Shown here: positions 33,169 to 44,450 of the stretch, piece by piece
Layout of the letters: the number at the start of each line of letters is the position of its first letter
Numbering within the stretch: position 1 is the first letter of the stretch
From: Lachnospiraceae bacterium M18-1
Lineage (GTDB): Bacteria > Bacillota > Clostridia > Lachnospirales > Lachnospiraceae
Assembly (NCBI GenBank): GCA_000403295.2
Contig: KE159609.1
Location: 376,142-440,141 of the forward strand
Reading direction: 5' to 3'
Length of the DNA stretch: 64,000 nt
Made by a program: the position numbers and the translations under genes
Notes under the pieces: model-generated
Databases searched by the model: none
Told to the model about the DNA's origin: nothing
The model's input: only the letters and a program-made list of their open reading frames with translations

Positions 33169-36100
33169 ATGGAGAAAAACAGAATTCGTCCCATCACAAA
33201 CGGAAAAAGTTCACGCATGAGCTATTCCAGGCAAAAAGAAGTATTACAGATGCCGAATTTAATCGAAGTTCAGAAGGATTCGTATCAATGGTTTCTGACA
33301 GACGGTTTAAAAGAGGTGTTCAGTGATATTTCTCCGATTGCTGATTACAGTGGCCATCTGAGTCTGGAATTTGTTGATTTCAGATTGTGCGAGAATGAAG
33401 TAAAGTACACGATTGATGAGTGCAAAGAGCGGGATGCAACCTATGCCGCGCCTTTGAAGGTAAGAGTCCGGCTTTACAACAAAGAGAATGACGAGATCAA
33501 CGAACATGAAATCTTCATGGGAGATCTGCCTTTGATGACTAAGACAGGAACCTTTGTGATCAACGGGGCGGAGCGTGTTATCGTAAGCCAGCTTGTCCGT
33601 TCTCCGGGTATTTATTACGGGATTGCCCATGATAAGCTTGGCAAACGGCTTTTCTCTTCCACTGTGATCCCGAACCGCGGGGCATGGCTGGAATATGAGA
33701 CAGACTCCAACGACGTATTTTATGTCCGTGTAGACCGGACAAGGAAGGTGCCGATCACCGTACTGATCCGTGCTCTTGGTATCGGAACGAACCCGGAGAT
33801 CCTGGATTTGTTCGGAGAGGAACCAAAGATCCTTGCCAGCTTTAGCAAAGACACTGCTGAGAATTATCAGGAGGGTCTGTTAGAGTTATACAAAAAAATC
33901 CGTCCCGGCGAGCCGCTTGCGGTGGACAGCGCGGAAAGCCTGATCACCAGCATGTTTTTTGATGCAAGACGTTACGATCTTGCCAAAGTGGGACGTTACA
34001 AATTCAATAAAAAGCTGATGCTTAAGAACCGTGTCAAGGGACAGACCCTGGCAGAGACCGTGGTCAGCCCGGTGACGGGAGAGGTGATCGCGGAGGAGGG
34101 CACGGTCATCACACGTGAGATTGCGGATGCCATCCAAAATTCCGCCGCTCCGTATCTGTGGGTAGCCGGAGAGGACAGCTCCCGCAATATCAAGATCCTT
34201 TCCAATATGATGGTGGATCTGCAGGCAATTGTAGATATTGATCCGAAGGAAGTGGGCGTGACAGAGCAGGTATATTACCCGGTTCTGGAAGGGCTCTTAG
34301 AAGAGAGCGCGGGAGACATTGACGAGCTGAAAGCTCTGATCAGGCGTGACCTGCACGATCTGATCCCGAAGCACATTACGAAAGAAGATATCCTTGCTTC
34401 TATTAATTATAACATGCATTTGGAGTATGGCATGGGAAATGACGACGATATAGACCACCTGGGCAATCGGCGTATCCGTGCGGTAGGCGAATTGCTCCAG
34501 AACCAATACAGGATTGGTTTGTCCAGATTGGAGAGGGTAGTCCGTGAGCGTATGACGACACAGGACCAGGAAGGGATCTCTCCTCAGTCTCTGATCAATA
34601 TCAAGCCGGTGACGGCTGCGGTGAAAGAGTTCTTCGGTTCATCCCAGCTGTCCCAGTTCATGGATCAGAACAATCCGCTGGGTGAACTGACACATAAGAG
34701 ACGTCTTTCCGCATTGGGACCCGGCGGTCTGTCCCGTGAGCGTGCCGGATTCGAGGTCCGCGATGTACATTACTCCCACTATGGAAGAATGTGCCCGATC
34801 GAGACGCCTGAAGGACCCAATATCGGACTGATCAACTCCCTTGCATGCTATGCAAGGATCAATCAGTATGGCTTCGTAGAGGCGCCCTACCGTGTCATTG
34901 ACAAGACCAATCCGGAGAATCCGATCGTTACAGACCAGGTGGTTTACATGACCGCGGATGAAGAGGACAATTACCACGTGGCACAGGCCAATGAGGCGCT
35001 GGACGCGGAGGGGCATTTTGTCCGGAAAAATGTATCCGGCCGTTACAGGGAAGAGACTCAGGAATATGAGAGAAGCAAGTTTGACTTTATGGATGTATCT
35101 CCGAAGATGGTGTTCTCGGTGGCTACAGCGCTCATTCCTTTCCTGGAAAATGACGATGCCAACCGTGCGCTGATGGGTTCGAACATGCAGCGTCAGGCAG
35201 TGCCGCTGCTCACCACGGAAGCTCCGGTAGTCGGTACCGGTATGGAAGTGAAGTCTGCGGTAGACTCCGGTGTCTGTGTGGTTGCGGAGAAGGCGGGTGT
35301 AGTGGAGCGTTCTACATCCAAGGAGATCACAGTCCGTTCCGATGACGGAAGCAAGAAAAGCTATAAGCTCATGAAGTTCCAGAGAAGTAACCAGAGCAAC
35401 TGCTACAACCAGAGGCCCATCGTCAATAAGGGCGAGCGGGTGGAAGAAGGACAGGTGATCGCAGACGGTCCGTCCACATCCAACGGCGAGATGGCTCTCG
35501 GCAAGAACCCTCTGATCGGATTCATGACATGGGAAGGTTACAACTATGAGGACGCCGTTCTGCTGAGCGAGCGTCTGGTACAGGATGATGTATATACCTC
35601 CGTCCATATTGAAGAATATGAGGCGGAGGCCAGAGATACCAAGTTAGGACCGGAGGAGATCACGAGAGATATTCCGGGGGTCGGAGATGAGGCTTTAAAG
35701 GACCTGGACGAACGTGGGATCATCCGGATCGGTGCAGAGGTCCGCGCCGGAGATATCCTGGTAGGAAAGGTGACACCGAAGGGAGAAACGGAGCTGACTG
35801 CAGAGGAACGGCTTCTGCGCGCAATTTTCGGAGAGAAGGCGCGCGAAGTCAGAGATACTTCCCTGAAGGTGCCCCACGGGGAATATGGAATCGTTGTGGA
35901 CGCCAAGGTATTTACCAGGGATAACGGCGACGAGCTGTCCCCGGGCGTGAACCAGTCCGTGCGCATCTACATCGCGCAGAAGAGAAAGATCTCCGTAGGA
36001 GATAAGATGGCAGGCCGTCACGGCAACAAGGGTGTGGTTTCCCGTGTGCTGCCGGTGGAGGATATGCCTTATCTGCCCAACGGACGTCCTCTGGACATCG

Positions 36101-37032
36101 TACTGAACCCCCTGGGAGTGCCGTCCCGTATGAATATCGGGCAGGTTCTGGAGATTCACCTGAGCCTGGCTGCAAAGGCCCTTGGATTCAATATATCCAC
36201 ACCGGTCTTCGACGGGGCGAATGAGGTGGACATCATGGACACGCTGGATCTGGCAAATGATTATGTCAATCTGGAGTGGGAAGAATTTGAGAAAAAGCAT
36301 AAGGAAGAACTGCTTCCGGAAGTTTTGAAATATCTGTATGAGAACCGGGATTACCGGGAATTATGGCATGGCGTACCCCTTTCCCGGGACGGGAAAGTGC
36401 GCTTGCGCGACGGGCGCACGGGAGAATATTTCGACAGTCCGGTCACCATTGGGCATATGCATTACCTGAAGCTCCATCATCTGGTAGATGATAAGATCCA
36501 TGCCCGTTCCACAGGCCCTTACTCACTGGTTACCCAGCAGCCGCTGGGAGGAAAAGCCCAGTTCGGCGGACAGCGTTTCGGAGAGATGGAGGTATGGGCG
36601 CTGGAGGCTTACGGCGCATCTTATACACTGCAGGAGATCCTGACCGTGAAGTCGGATGACGTGGTAGGACGTGTGAAGACCTACGAGGCGATCATCAAAG
36701 GCGAGAACATTCCGGAACCTGGTATTCCGGAGTCCTTCAAGGTACTGCTGAAAGAATTGCAGTCCCTGGCATTGGACGTGCGTGTACTGCGTGACGACAA
36801 TGTGGAGGTAGAGATCATGGAAACGGTGGATTACGGGGAAACCAATCTGAATTCCATTATCGAAGGAGACAGAAGATACGGTGACGATGAATCTTATGGA
36901 GAGCATGGTTATACAGAACAGGAATTTGTAGACGGAGAACTGGAAGATATAGATATGGAACCGGATGACAGTGAATTTGATGACGATGCGGAGATTGAAT
37001 TTGACGAGTATTATGATGACGATATGGAATAG
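33169..37032 (+). CDS. rpoB: DNA-directed RNA polymerase subunit beta
   Basis: This 1287-residue core polymerase subunit starts at ATG 33169 behind AAGGAG, and earlier in-frame codons lie in the leader. The rifampicin pocket reads [14 protein letters not shown], then THKRR and SALGPGG. The residues corresponding to E. coli Asp516, His526 and Ser531 are all wild type, so rifampicin sensitivity is expected. Other marks are [10 protein letters not shown] and [20 protein letters not shown]. The C-terminus has a long acidic extension. It lies 14 bp ahead of rpoC. Confidence 0.98.
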   Translation: MEKNRIRPITNGKSSRMSYSRQKEVLQMPNLIEVQKDSYQWFLTDGLKEVFSDISPIADYSGHLSLEFVDFRLCENEVKYTIDECKERDATYAAPLKVRVRLYNKENDEINEHEIFMGDLPLMTKTGTFVINGAERVIVSQLVRSPGIYYGIAHDKLGKRLFSSTVIPNRGAWLEYETDSNDVFYVRVDRTRKVPITVLIRALGIGTNPEILDLFGEEPKILASFSKDTAENYQEGLLELYKKIRPGEPLAVDSAESLITSMFFDARRYDLAKVGRYKFNKKLMLKNRVKGQTLAETVVSPVTGEVIAEEGTVITREIADAIQNSAAPYLWVAGEDSSRNIKILSNMMVDLQAIVDIDPKEVGVTEQVYYPVLEGLLEESAGDIDELKALIRRDLHDLIPKHITKEDILASINYNMHLEYGMGNDDDIDHLGNRRIRAVGELLQNQYRIGLSRLERVVRERMTTQDQEGISPQSLINIKPVTAAVKEFFGSSQLSQFMDQNNPLGELTHKRRLSALGPGGLSRERAGFEVRDVHYSHYGRMCPIETPEGPNIGLINSLACYARINQYGFVEAPYRVIDKTNPENPIVTDQVVYMTADEEDNYHVAQANEALDAEGHFVRKNVSGRYREETQEYERSKFDFMDVSPKMVFSVATALIPFLENDDANRALMGSNMQRQAVPLLTTEAPVVGTGMEVKSAVDSGVCVVAEKAGVVERSTSKEITVRSDDGSKKSYKLMKFQRSNQSNCYNQRPIVNKGERVEEGQVIADGPSTSNGEMALGKNPLIGFMTWEGYNYEDAVLLSERLVQDDVYTSVHIEEYEAEARDTKLGPEEITRDIPGVGDEALKDLDERGIIRIGAEVRAGDILVGKVTPKGETELTAEERLLRAIFGEKAREVRDTSLKVPHGEYGIVVDAKVFTRDNGDELSPGVNQSVRIYIAQKRKISVGDKMAGRHGNKGVVSRVLPVEDMPYLPNGRPLDIVLNPLGVPSRMNIGQVLEIHLSLAAKALGFNISTPVFDGANEVDIMDTLDLANDYVNLEWEEFEKKHKEELLPEVLKYLYENRDYRELWHGVPLSRDGKVRLRDGRTGEYFDSPVTIGHMHYLKLHHLVDDKIHARSTGPYSLVTQQPLGGKAQFGGQRFGEMEVWALEAYGASYTLQEILTVKSDDVVGRVKTYEAIIKGENIPEPGIPESFKVLLKELQSLALDVRVLRDDNVEVEIMETVDYGETNLNSIIEGDRRYGDDESYGEHGYTEQEFVDGELEDIDMEPDDSEFDDDAEIEFDEYYDDDME

Positions 37033-37046
37033 GAGGAGCCAACTAT

Positions 37047-40000
37047 ATGCCAACGAACAATGAACAACAACACGAACCGTTAACGTTTGACGCGATCAAG
37101 ATCGGCCTGGCTTCACCGGAAAAAATCATGGAGTGGTCCAGGGGCGAGGTGACCAAACCTGAGACAATCAACTACAGGACGCTGAAACCGGAAAAGGACG
37201 GATTGTTCTGCGAGAGGATCTTCGGACCCAGCAAGGACTGGGAATGCCACTGCGGGAAGTACAAGAAGATCCGCTACAAAGGCGTCATCTGTGACCGATG
37301 CGGCGTGGAAGTGACCAAGTCCGCCGTCCGCCGTGAGCGTATGGGGCATATCGCGCTGGCGGCGCCGGTATCCCATATCTGGTATTTCAAGGGGATACCC
37401 AGCCGGATGGGGCTGATCCTGGACATCTCCCCGCGGACGCTGGAGCGGGTGCTGTATTTTGCATCCTATATCGTATTGGATAAGGGCGAGTCGGACCTGC
37501 AGTATAAGCAGGTGCTCTCTGAGGCAGAATATCAGGAAGAACGGGAAAAGTGGGGCTATAAAGGGTTTCGTGTAGGTATGGGCGCAGAGGCAATTCAGGA
37601 GTTATTGCAGGCCATTGACCTGGAAAAGGAATATGCGGAACTGCAGGCTTCCCTGGAGAATACTTCCGGCCAGAAACGGGCGCGTATTGTAAAGCGCCTG
37701 GAAGTGATCGAAGCATTCCGCGAATCTGGGAACAAGCCTGAGTGGATGATCCTGAATATGATTCCGGTCATCCCGCCGGATCTGCGTCCCATGGTACAGC
37801 TGGACGGCGGACGTTTTGCGACCTCCGACTTGAACGACCTGTACCGGCGGATCATCAACCGGAACAATCGTCTGAGAAGACTCTTGGAGCTGGGTGCGCC
37901 GGATATCATTGTCCGCAATGAAAAGCGTATGCTCCAGGAGGCAGTGGACGCGCTGATCGATAACGGCCGCCGGGGCCGTCCGGTAACAGGACCCGGAAAC
38001 CGGGCTTTGAAGTCGCTTTCAGATATGCTGAAAGGAAAGAACGGGCGCTTCCGTCAGAACCTGCTCGGAAAGCGTGTAGACTACTCCGGACGTTCCGTTA
38101 TCGTTGTAGGCCCGGAATTGAAGATCTATCAGTGCGGCCTTCCGAAGGAGATGGCCATCGAACTGTTTAAGCCTTTTGTTATGAAGGAGCTTGTGGCAAA
38201 CGGAACTGCCCATAATATAAAAAATGCGAAGAAGATGGTAGAGCGTCTGCAGCCGGAGGTCTGGGATGTGCTCGAGGAAGTGATCAAGGAACATCCGGTC
38301 ATGCTGAACCGTGCTCCTACCCTGCACAGGCTTGGCATTCAGGCATTTGAGCCGATTCTGGTAGAAGGTAAGGCGATCAAGCTGCATCCATTGGTATGTA
38401 CCGCATACAATGCCGACTTCGACGGGGATCAGATGGCGGTCCATGTACCGCTGTCTGTGGAAGCACAGGCGGAATGCCGTTTCCTGCTGCTTTCCCCGAA
38501 TAACCTGCTAAAGCCTTCTGACGGCGGTCCTGTGGCTGTTCCGTCACAGGATATGGTACTCGGGATTTACTATCTGACACAGGAGAGACCGGGGGCCAAA
38601 GGCGAAGGTATGATCTTCAAGAGTGTCAATGAAGCCATCCTGGCCTATGAAAATGGTTATATCACACTGCATTCCAGGATCAAAGTGCGTGTGAAGAAGA
38701 CGATGGAGGACGGGACCCAGAAGCAGGGCATGATCGATGCGACGCTGGGACGCTTGATGTTTAACGAGATCATTCCCCAGGATCTGGGCTTTGTGGACCG
38801 GGAAGCAGAAGGAAACGAACTGCTTCTGGAAATTGATTTCCACGTAGGCAAGAAACAGCTCAAGCAGATTCTGGAAAAAGTCATCAATACCCACGGCGCG
38901 ACACAGACGGCAGAGGTGCTGGATAATGTGAAGTCCATCGGTTATAAATATTCGACCAGGGCTGCTATGACCGTATCCATTTCGGATATGACCGTGCCGC
39001 CGGAGAAGCCGCAGATGATTCGGGATGCTCAGGATACGGTAGACCGTATCACGAAGAACTACAAGCGTGGACTGATCACGGAGGAGGAGCGCTATAAAGA
39101 GGTCGTAGAGACCTGGAAGAATACTGATGACAAGCTGACGGAAGCGCTGCTCGGAGGGCTGGATAAATATAACAATATCTATATGATGGCTGATTCCGGA
39201 GCCCGCGGTTCCGATAAGCAGATCAAACAGCTTGCAGGTATGCGTGGGCTGATGGCAGATACGACAGGACGTACCATCGAGCTGCCGATCAAGTCCAACT
39301 TCCGTGAAGGGCTGGACGTATTGGAATACTTCATGTCTGCCCACGGCGCGCGGAAAGGTCTGTCTGATACGGCCCTTCGTACCGCCGATTCCGGGTATCT
39401 GACAAGAAGGCTGGTTGATGTATCGCAGGAGCTGATCATTCATGACAGCGACTGTATCAAAGAAGAGGAAAAAGAAATTCCGGGCATGTATGTGAAGGCG
39501 TTCATGGATGGAAATGAAGAGATTGAAAGTCTTCAGGAGCGTATTACAGGACGTTTCTCCTGCCATGACATCAAGGATAAGGACGGCAATGTGCTTGTAA
39601 AAGCGAACCATATGATCACTCCGCGCCGGGCTGAGCGTGTCATGAAAAAGGGCGTAGATGAAAAGGGAAATCCGCTGGAGCGTGTAAAGATCCGCACGAT
39701 ACTGACCTGCAAGTGCAAGGACGGTGTGTGCTCCAAGTGCTACGGCGCCAACATGGCTACCGGAGAAGCGGTTCAGGTCGGTGAGGCTGTCGGCATCATT
39801 GCGGCGCAGTCTATCGGTGAGCCGGGTACACAGCTTACTATGCGTACATTCCATACCGGAGGCGTAGCCGGCGACGATATCACACAGGGTCTTCCCCGTG
39901 TCGAGGAGTTGTTTGAGGCCAGAAAGCCGAAGGGTCTTGCGATCATTACGGAGTTTGCTGGTAAGGCGACACTGAGTGATACGAAAAAGAAGCGTGAGGT

Positions 40001-40817
40001 CATCGTGACGAATGATCAGACAGGGGAATCCAAGGCATACCTGATCCCATACGGTTCACGTATCAAGGTGCAGGACGGACAGGTGCTTGAAGCCGGTGAC
40101 GAGCTGACAGAAGGTAGCGTAAATCCGCACGATATCCTGAAGATCAAGGGTCTGCGCGCCGCGCAGGATTATCTGCTGCGTGAGGTGCAGCGTGTATACC
40201 GCCTGCAGGGTGTGGATATCAATGATAAGCATATCGAGGTCATTGTACGCCAGATGCTGAAGAAGATTCGCGTGGAGGAACGAGGAGACACCGAATTTCT
40301 GCCAGGCAGCATGGTCGATGTACTGGAATTTAATGAAGTGAATGAAATGCTGGAAGAAGAAGGCAAAACTGCCGCTACCGGGGAACAGATCATGCTTGGT
40401 ATCACGAAGGCATCCCTGGCAACAGATTCCTTCCTGTCCGCAGCTTCTTTCCAGGAGACCACGAAGGTCCTGACGGAAGCAGCGATCAAAGGCAAGGTGG
40501 ATCATCTGATCGGCCTGAAAGAAAATGTCATCATCGGAAAGCATATTCCGGCCGGAACCGGTATGAAGAAGTACCGGGATGTACACTTGAATACAGACAA
40601 CAAGCCGGATGATGAGATTGACTTTGATGAAGATGAACTGCTTGAAGACATGGAAGAAAGCATGGCTGCGGAAGCAGATCTGGAAGAAGACGGAGAGGAC
40701 ACAGAGTTCGACGATCTGGGAGCAGATGCGGAGCTGGATGATCTGGAAGAAGATGGGGCAGACGCTGCCATGGGTGACGCGGAAATCTCAGCAGAGACGG
40801 ACGAAGAAGCAGAATAA
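37047..40817 (+). CDS. rpoC: DNA-directed RNA polymerase subunit beta prime
   Basis: This 1256-residue subunit carries the catalytic NADFDGDQM loop. The N-terminal zinc site ([20 protein letters not shown]) and the second zinc cluster ([13 protein letters not shown]) are intact. The trigger-loop and bridge-helix region is present ([20 protein letters not shown], then MRTFHTGG). It ends in about 55 residues that are mostly Asp, Glu and Ala, an unusually long acidic tail matching the one on beta. rpsL-rpsG-fusA do not follow. A terminator and a convergent operon do. Confidence 0.98.
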   Translation: MPTNNEQQHEPLTFDAIKIGLASPEKIMEWSRGEVTKPETINYRTLKPEKDGLFCERIFGPSKDWECHCGKYKKIRYKGVICDRCGVEVTKSAVRRERMGHIALAAPVSHIWYFKGIPSRMGLILDISPRTLERVLYFASYIVLDKGESDLQYKQVLSEAEYQEEREKWGYKGFRVGMGAEAIQELLQAIDLEKEYAELQASLENTSGQKRARIVKRLEVIEAFRESGNKPEWMILNMIPVIPPDLRPMVQLDGGRFATSDLNDLYRRIINRNNRLRRLLELGAPDIIVRNEKRMLQEAVDALIDNGRRGRPVTGPGNRALKSLSDMLKGKNGRFRQNLLGKRVDYSGRSVIVVGPELKIYQCGLPKEMAIELFKPFVMKELVANGTAHNIKNAKKMVERLQPEVWDVLEEVIKEHPVMLNRAPTLHRLGIQAFEPILVEGKAIKLHPLVCTAYNADFDGDQMAVHVPLSVEAQAECRFLLLSPNNLLKPSDGGPVAVPSQDMVLGIYYLTQERPGAKGEGMIFKSVNEAILAYENGYITLHSRIKVRVKKTMEDGTQKQGMIDATLGRLMFNEIIPQDLGFVDREAEGNELLLEIDFHVGKKQLKQILEKVINTHGATQTAEVLDNVKSIGYKYSTRAAMTVSISDMTVPPEKPQMIRDAQDTVDRITKNYKRGLITEEERYKEVVETWKNTDDKLTEALLGGLDKYNNIYMMADSGARGSDKQIKQLAGMRGLMADTTGRTIELPIKSNFREGLDVLEYFMSAHGARKGLSDTALRTADSGYLTRRLVDVSQELIIHDSDCIKEEEKEIPGMYVKAFMDGNEEIESLQERITGRFSCHDIKDKDGNVLVKANHMITPRRAERVMKKGVDEKGNPLERVKIRTILTCKCKDGVCSKCYGANMATGEAVQVGEAVGIIAAQSIGEPGTQLTMRTFHTGGVAGDDITQGLPRVEELFEARKPKGLAIITEFAGKATLSDTKKKREVIVTNDQTGESKAYLIPYGSRIKVQDGQVLEAGDELTEGSVNPHDILKIKGLRAAQDYLLREVQRVYRLQGVDINDKHIEVIVRQMLKKIRVEERGDTEFLPGSMVDVLEFNEVNEMLEEEGKTAATGEQIMLGITKASLATDSFLSAASFQETTKVLTEAAIKGKVDHLIGLKENVIIGKHIPAGTGMKKYRDVHLNTDNKPDDEIDFDEDELLEDMEESMAAEADLEEDGEDTEFDDLGADAELDDLEEDGADAAMGDAEISAETDEEAE

Positions 40818-40836
40818 AAAAACAGATGCAGCATAT

Positions 40837-40872
40837 GGGCGGCAGGTGAATACACTTGCCGCCCCGTTATTT
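40837..40872 (+). terminator. Terminator of the rpoBC operon
   Basis: GGGCGGCA (40837-40844) pairs with TGCCGCCC (40857-40864), then a T-rich CGTTATTTT. Confidence 0.85.
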
Positions 40873-40898
40873 TATGTAATGCCGGATTTCTACATACA

Positions 40899-40925
40899 GA
40901 AAAAGCTGCACCTGCAGCAGCTTTT
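40899..40925 (-). terminator. Terminator of the prs operon
   Basis: AAAAGCTGC (40901-40909) and GCAGCTTTT (40917-40925) form a stem. Read on the reverse strand it ends in a U-rich tract (TTTTT then CTGTATG). Confidence 0.8.
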
Positions 40926-40947
40926 CCAAAATAAATCTCTATGCGAT

Positions 40948-42150
40948 TTAAATCTCGATCTCCCGTTCAATCTCGCCTCCGTTTTTGTAGACCTGCAGCA
41001 CATGCTGTATCCGTTCGTTGGGGCTAAGAAGCGTGCTGATGGAACCGTCATGGTTCAAGGTATCGATCAGCAGGGCAATATATTTGCTCATATCACAGTC
41101 AATATAATATGGCTTCGACAGCAGATTTGGAGTACGGTAGATCAGGTTCGTTGTCAGGACACCATGGATCAGACCATCCTCGTAGGCTTTGTCAAAACGG
41201 TCCAGACCATTTGTAAACAGTCCGAAGGTGGCGGCGGCAAAGATCCTGTGTGCTTTCCGGCGCTTTAACTCTGTTGCAACCTCAATGATACTGTCTCCCG
41301 ATGAGATCATATCATCGATGATAATGACGTCCTTCCCTTCCACGGAGCTGCCGAGAAATTCATGCGCCACAATGGGGTTCCGTCCATTCACAATGCGGGT
41401 ATAATCACGCCGCTTATAGAACATCCCCATATCCAGCCCCAGTACGTTTGCCAGATAGATAGCGCGGTGCGTGCCCCCCTCGTCAGGGCTGATGGCCATC
41501 ATATGGTCGCTGTCGATCTGCAGATCTTTGACCGTCCCAAGCAGGCTCTTGATGAACTGATAAGTCGGGGAAACCGTCTCAAACCCGTTTAGAGGTATTG
41601 CATTTTGTACACGCGGGTCATGGGCGTCAAAGGTGATGATATTGTCCACACCCATGCGTACCAGCTCCTGCAGAGCCAGGGCGCAGTCCAGGGACTCCCT
41701 TCCGTTGCGCTTGTGCTGGCGGCTCTCATAGAGGAAAGGCATGATGATGTTGATCCGCCGGCTCTTTCCTCCGATCGCCGCGATCACCCGCTTCAGATTC
41801 TGAAAATGGTCGTCCGGCGACATATGGTTTACATTTCCCGTGAGAGAATAGGTGACATTGTAGTTCAGAACGTCTACCATCAGATAGAGATCTTTTCCGC
41901 GGACAGATTCTGTGATGATCCCCTTTGCCTCACCGGAGCCAAATCGGGGGACTTTCGTATTGATAATATAGTTGTCTCTCACATACCCGTTGAAAACCAC
42001 ATCTTCGATATGCTGGTTTTCACTTTCCTTTCTCCACTTAACAAGATACTTGTTGACTTGCTGACCAAGCTCTTCGCAGCCGGTAATGGGAATCAGCCCC
42101 AGTGCTCCTACCGGAATGTTCTCCAGGTTACGCTCACTTCGACGCAGCAT
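40948..42150 (-). CDS. prs: Ribose-phosphate pyrophosphokinase (PRPP synthetase), long form
   Basis: This 400-residue enzyme makes PRPP from ribose 5-phosphate and ATP for nucleotide, His and Trp synthesis. Seen are the PRPP loop VIIIDDMISSGDS and the ATP-region segment YESRQHKRNGRESLDCA. ITFDAHDPRVQNA corresponds to the ribose-phosphate site. It is about 80 residues longer than the classical bacterial enzyme (about 315), mainly in N-terminal and internal segments. The start overlaps the dnaI stop in TAATG, and GGAGG lies just upstream, so it is translationally coupled. Confidence 0.92.
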   Translation of the reverse strand: MLRRSERNLENIPVGALGLIPITGCEELGQQVNKYLVKWRKESENQHIEDVVFNGYVRDNYIINTKVPRFGSGEAKGIITESVRGKDLYLMVDVLNYNVTYSLTGNVNHMSPDDHFQNLKRVIAAIGGKSRRINIIMPFLYESRQHKRNGRESLDCALALQELVRMGVDNIITFDAHDPRVQNAIPLNGFETVSPTYQFIKSLLGTVKDLQIDSDHMMAISPDEGGTHRAIYLANVLGLDMGMFYKRRDYTRIVNGRNPIVAHEFLGSSVEGKDVIIIDDMISSGDSIIEVATELKRRKAHRIFAAATFGLFTNGLDRFDKAYEDGLIHGVLTTNLIYRTPNLLSKPYYIDCDMSKYIALLIDTLNHDGSISTLLSPNERIQHVLQVYKNGGEIEREIEI

Positions 42151-43148
42151 TATACTTCCTCCCTATTCATCAGTTTTTTCTTGATCCGGATATCATCACC
42201 GATCAATTTGAGCATGATATAGTTGCTTGTAATTCTGGAAAAAGACCTTTCCGTATATAAGTCGGCAAGGGAATCCAGAGATAGATTGGTTGAGATGACC
42301 GTGGATTTTTTTCCCAGCAGCCTTTCGTTAATACAGGTGAAAAGCTGAGAGGCAATGAAGGAATTGGTAAATTCCGTTCCCAGGTCGTCTATGATGAGCA
42401 GATCACAGTCAAAGGTATAACTGTGGATATTCTGTGCATCTGTATCATCTTTGTGAAAGGTACTTTGTGCAAACATATTAAACAAAGCCGGGGCAGAATA
42501 ATAGATTACGGAAAAACCGGCATCCATCAATTCTTTTGCAATACAATTGGAGAGAAACGTCTTCCCTACTCCCACGCTGCCGTATAAAAAAAGATTTTTC
42601 TGTTCCTGTTCAAAGGTTCGGATAAAATCCTTACAGACCTCAAGCGCATCCTTCATGACAGACAGGGAAGAGCGCCCGGACCTGGGATCAATATAATTGT
42701 CAGAATAGTATTTCAAGGAAAAGGTATTAAAATTCTCGGTCTTGAGAATTTCTGTCAGGTTAGACTGTTCATAAAGGAGACGGCTGGCTGCCGCCTTAAA
42801 GCAGCGGCACTTCTGATTTCCGATATAGCCTGTATCCCTGCATCTGGGACACTCATAGGAGGGCTCCAGATAATCGGAAGGAAATCCGCAGGACTGCAGC
42901 AGCTCATCCTTCTGCTTCCTGAGGATCGCAAGCTCTTTCTTTAAAGACTCGACCGCGTGGCCGTCTCCGTTGAGCAGCCTTTTTCCATATTGAACAGACA
43001 GGATAGAAATAGACTCGTCCAGAGATTGAAATTCCGGAGACTTTGCATACACCTCGGAATAATGTCTGGCAAGAGCATCGCGGCTGCGCAGCTGCTTCTG
43101 TTCGTAGTCCCTCATGATCGCCTGGTACTGTGAATTTTTTAATCCCAC
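42150..43148 (-). CDS. dnaI: DnaI/DnaC-like helicase loader ATPase
   Basis: This 332-residue protein has an N-terminal helical part, a zinc-binding cluster (CPRCRDTGYIGNQKCRC) and a C-terminal AAA+ domain. The latter has Walker A GSVGVGKTFLSN, Walker B LLIIDDLGTEF and an arginine-finger region (RSFSRITSNY). Such proteins load the replicative helicase DnaB/DnaC at the origin or at restart forks. It stands between a DnaD-domain gene (12 bp upstream) and prs, which supports a replication role. Confidence 0.92.
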   Translation of the reverse strand: MGLKNSQYQAIMRDYEQKQLRSRDALARHYSEVYAKSPEFQSLDESISILSVQYGKRLLNGDGHAVESLKKELAILRKQKDELLQSCGFPSDYLEPSYECPRCRDTGYIGNQKCRCFKAAASRLLYEQSNLTEILKTENFNTFSLKYYSDNYIDPRSGRSSLSVMKDALEVCKDFIRTFEQEQKNLFLYGSVGVGKTFLSNCIAKELMDAGFSVIYYSAPALFNMFAQSTFHKDDTDAQNIHSYTFDCDLLIIDDLGTEFTNSFIASQLFTCINERLLGKKSTVISTNLSLDSLADLYTERSFSRITSNYIMLKLIGDDIRIKKKLMNREEV

Positions 43149-43160
43149 GACAAACTCCTT

Positions 43161-44312
43161 TTAATTGCTGTTTAATAGTTGCTCTTCCAAAGAGTCCATA
43201 TCATAAGTGCGTCTCTCGAAATTATTCAGATTCTTTGTGACGTTCTTAGGACCGGCGGCGGACGATTTCTTTTCGGCTTTTTCCTTCCGGAATACGGCGT
43301 CCAGATTTTCGATGTCTTTTAAATGGTGTACCTGTCCGTCATGCCATTTTGTCAGGATCGTATCCGCATATTCAAAGCTGGGCTGATGGATCGCCGCAAT
43401 AGTACGGCTGCAGGCCTCCTGGATGATATCCAATGTGAAGCCGAACTCATCCGCCCATTTTTGGATATATGTAATCTCTGAAACGGCAGGCCCCCGGTTC
43501 TTGATGCCGAATGCGTTGAGGACGGTATAGCAGTTCTTATTATAATTCATAGAGCGCTGACGTGCCTGCGCCACAGTCTCAATCCCGTCATCGGCCCAGG
43601 ATAAGGCTACTTTCTGGATATAATGCATATTCTTATGGCCGTTCTCCGCACAGGTTTCAAGCAGATATTCCACCAGACTGGCGGACATGCCCAACGTATT
43701 ATAAAAATAGGTGATGGCGTCTGTGTCTGACTTGGTCAGAGTCTTACCGAGATACTGTTCCGCAATAAAAAGCAGGGACTTCAGCTCTTTCTGCGCTTTG
43801 AAGGAATCCAGCGGGATTGATTTGACAGGTCTTTGCCTGTTGTCTGCCGCAGTGCTGCCTGAGGGAGGAAGAGTCTCAGGAAGGGAATCGTCAATAGCCT
43901 TGTGCGAAGCGGAACCGGTGTATCCTCCCGGCTTGTCCCCCGCGGCAGGAACTGCAGCTGTGACCGCACCTGCTTTGTTTTCTTCTTCTGCCGGAGCGGC
44001 CAGGAAAGCACTGCTGCTCCTTTTCCTCTCACCAGACTCTGCAGCAGTGCCTTCAGATTCTCTGCCCAGGCTCAGGACGCCTGCGGCTTCCCAATATCGA
44101 AACGCACGCATGATATCCTTTTCCGTATGGTTCAGGCAGTCGGCAATCTTGGACACCGTAAGCGTCGAAGAGGGATCCTCAAGATGACGCAGCAGAAAAA
44201 GGTATACCTTTACAAATTCACCGTTTGCCTGAGCCAGATGTTGATCTATGAAGTCATTGGAAATCATGGTCGCATTTGCCTGGAGTTTATTTTTTAGTTT
44301 TAAAGTTTTCAT
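43161..44312 (-). CDS. DnaD-domain replication initiation protein
   Basis: This 383-residue protein has an N-terminal winged helix (MISNDFIDQHLAQANGEFVK, then DCLNHTEKDIMRAFRYWEAA), a low-complexity linker (about 100-165) and a C-terminal DnaD domain. The DnaD signature YIQKWADEFGFTLDIIQEAC is followed by a DDB2-like region. In Firmicutes such proteins remodel origin DNA and recruit the helicase loader. Here it precedes dnaI. Putative DnaA boxes lie 100-135 bp upstream of its start. Confidence 0.88.
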   Translation of the reverse strand: MKTLKLKNKLQANATMISNDFIDQHLAQANGEFVKVYLFLLRHLEDPSSTLTVSKIADCLNHTEKDIMRAFRYWEAAGVLSLGRESEGTAAESGERKRSSSAFLAAPAEEENKAGAVTAAVPAAGDKPGGYTGSASHKAIDDSLPETLPPSGSTAADNRQRPVKSIPLDSFKAQKELKSLLFIAEQYLGKTLTKSDTDAITYFYNTLGMSASLVEYLLETCAENGHKNMHYIQKVALSWADDGIETVAQARQRSMNYNKNCYTVLNAFGIKNRGPAVSEITYIQKWADEFGFTLDIIQEACSRTIAAIHQPSFEYADTILTKWHDGQVHHLKDIENLDAVFRKEKAEKKSSAAGPKNVTKNLNNFERRTYDMDSLEEQLLNSN

Positions 44313-44415
44313 TTGCCTTCCTACTCTCTCCTGCCTTTTAAAAGATGTTTATTAACAAGTATAGCATTTTAACCCGGCAGGAAAAAGCATTTTTTTTCAT
44401 CATTTTCAACCTTTG

Positions 44416-44447
44416 TGTCGATAACTCTGTGTGAAAAATGTGGATAA
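44416..44447. promoter_or_regulatory. DnaA-box pair upstream of the dnaD-like gene
   Basis: TGTGGATAA (44439-44447) is the exact complement of the consensus DnaA box TTATCCACA. TGTCGATAA (44416-44424) differs from it by one base and lies 23 bp away in the same orientation. Both are in the murC-dnaD intergenic gap. Confidence 0.55.
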
Positions 44448-44450
44448 CTC

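Noticed and set aside
33600..35000. Rifampicin resistance mutation in rpoB
   Set aside because: The resistance-cluster positions corresponding to Asp516, His526 and Ser531 are wild type.
34639..35607. 322-codon reverse-strand open frame opposite rpoB
   Set aside because: Shadow of rpoB with no motif.
38544..39854. 436-codon reverse-strand open frame opposite rpoC
   Set aside because: Antisense shadow of a highly conserved gene, with no recognisable protein or ribosome-binding site.
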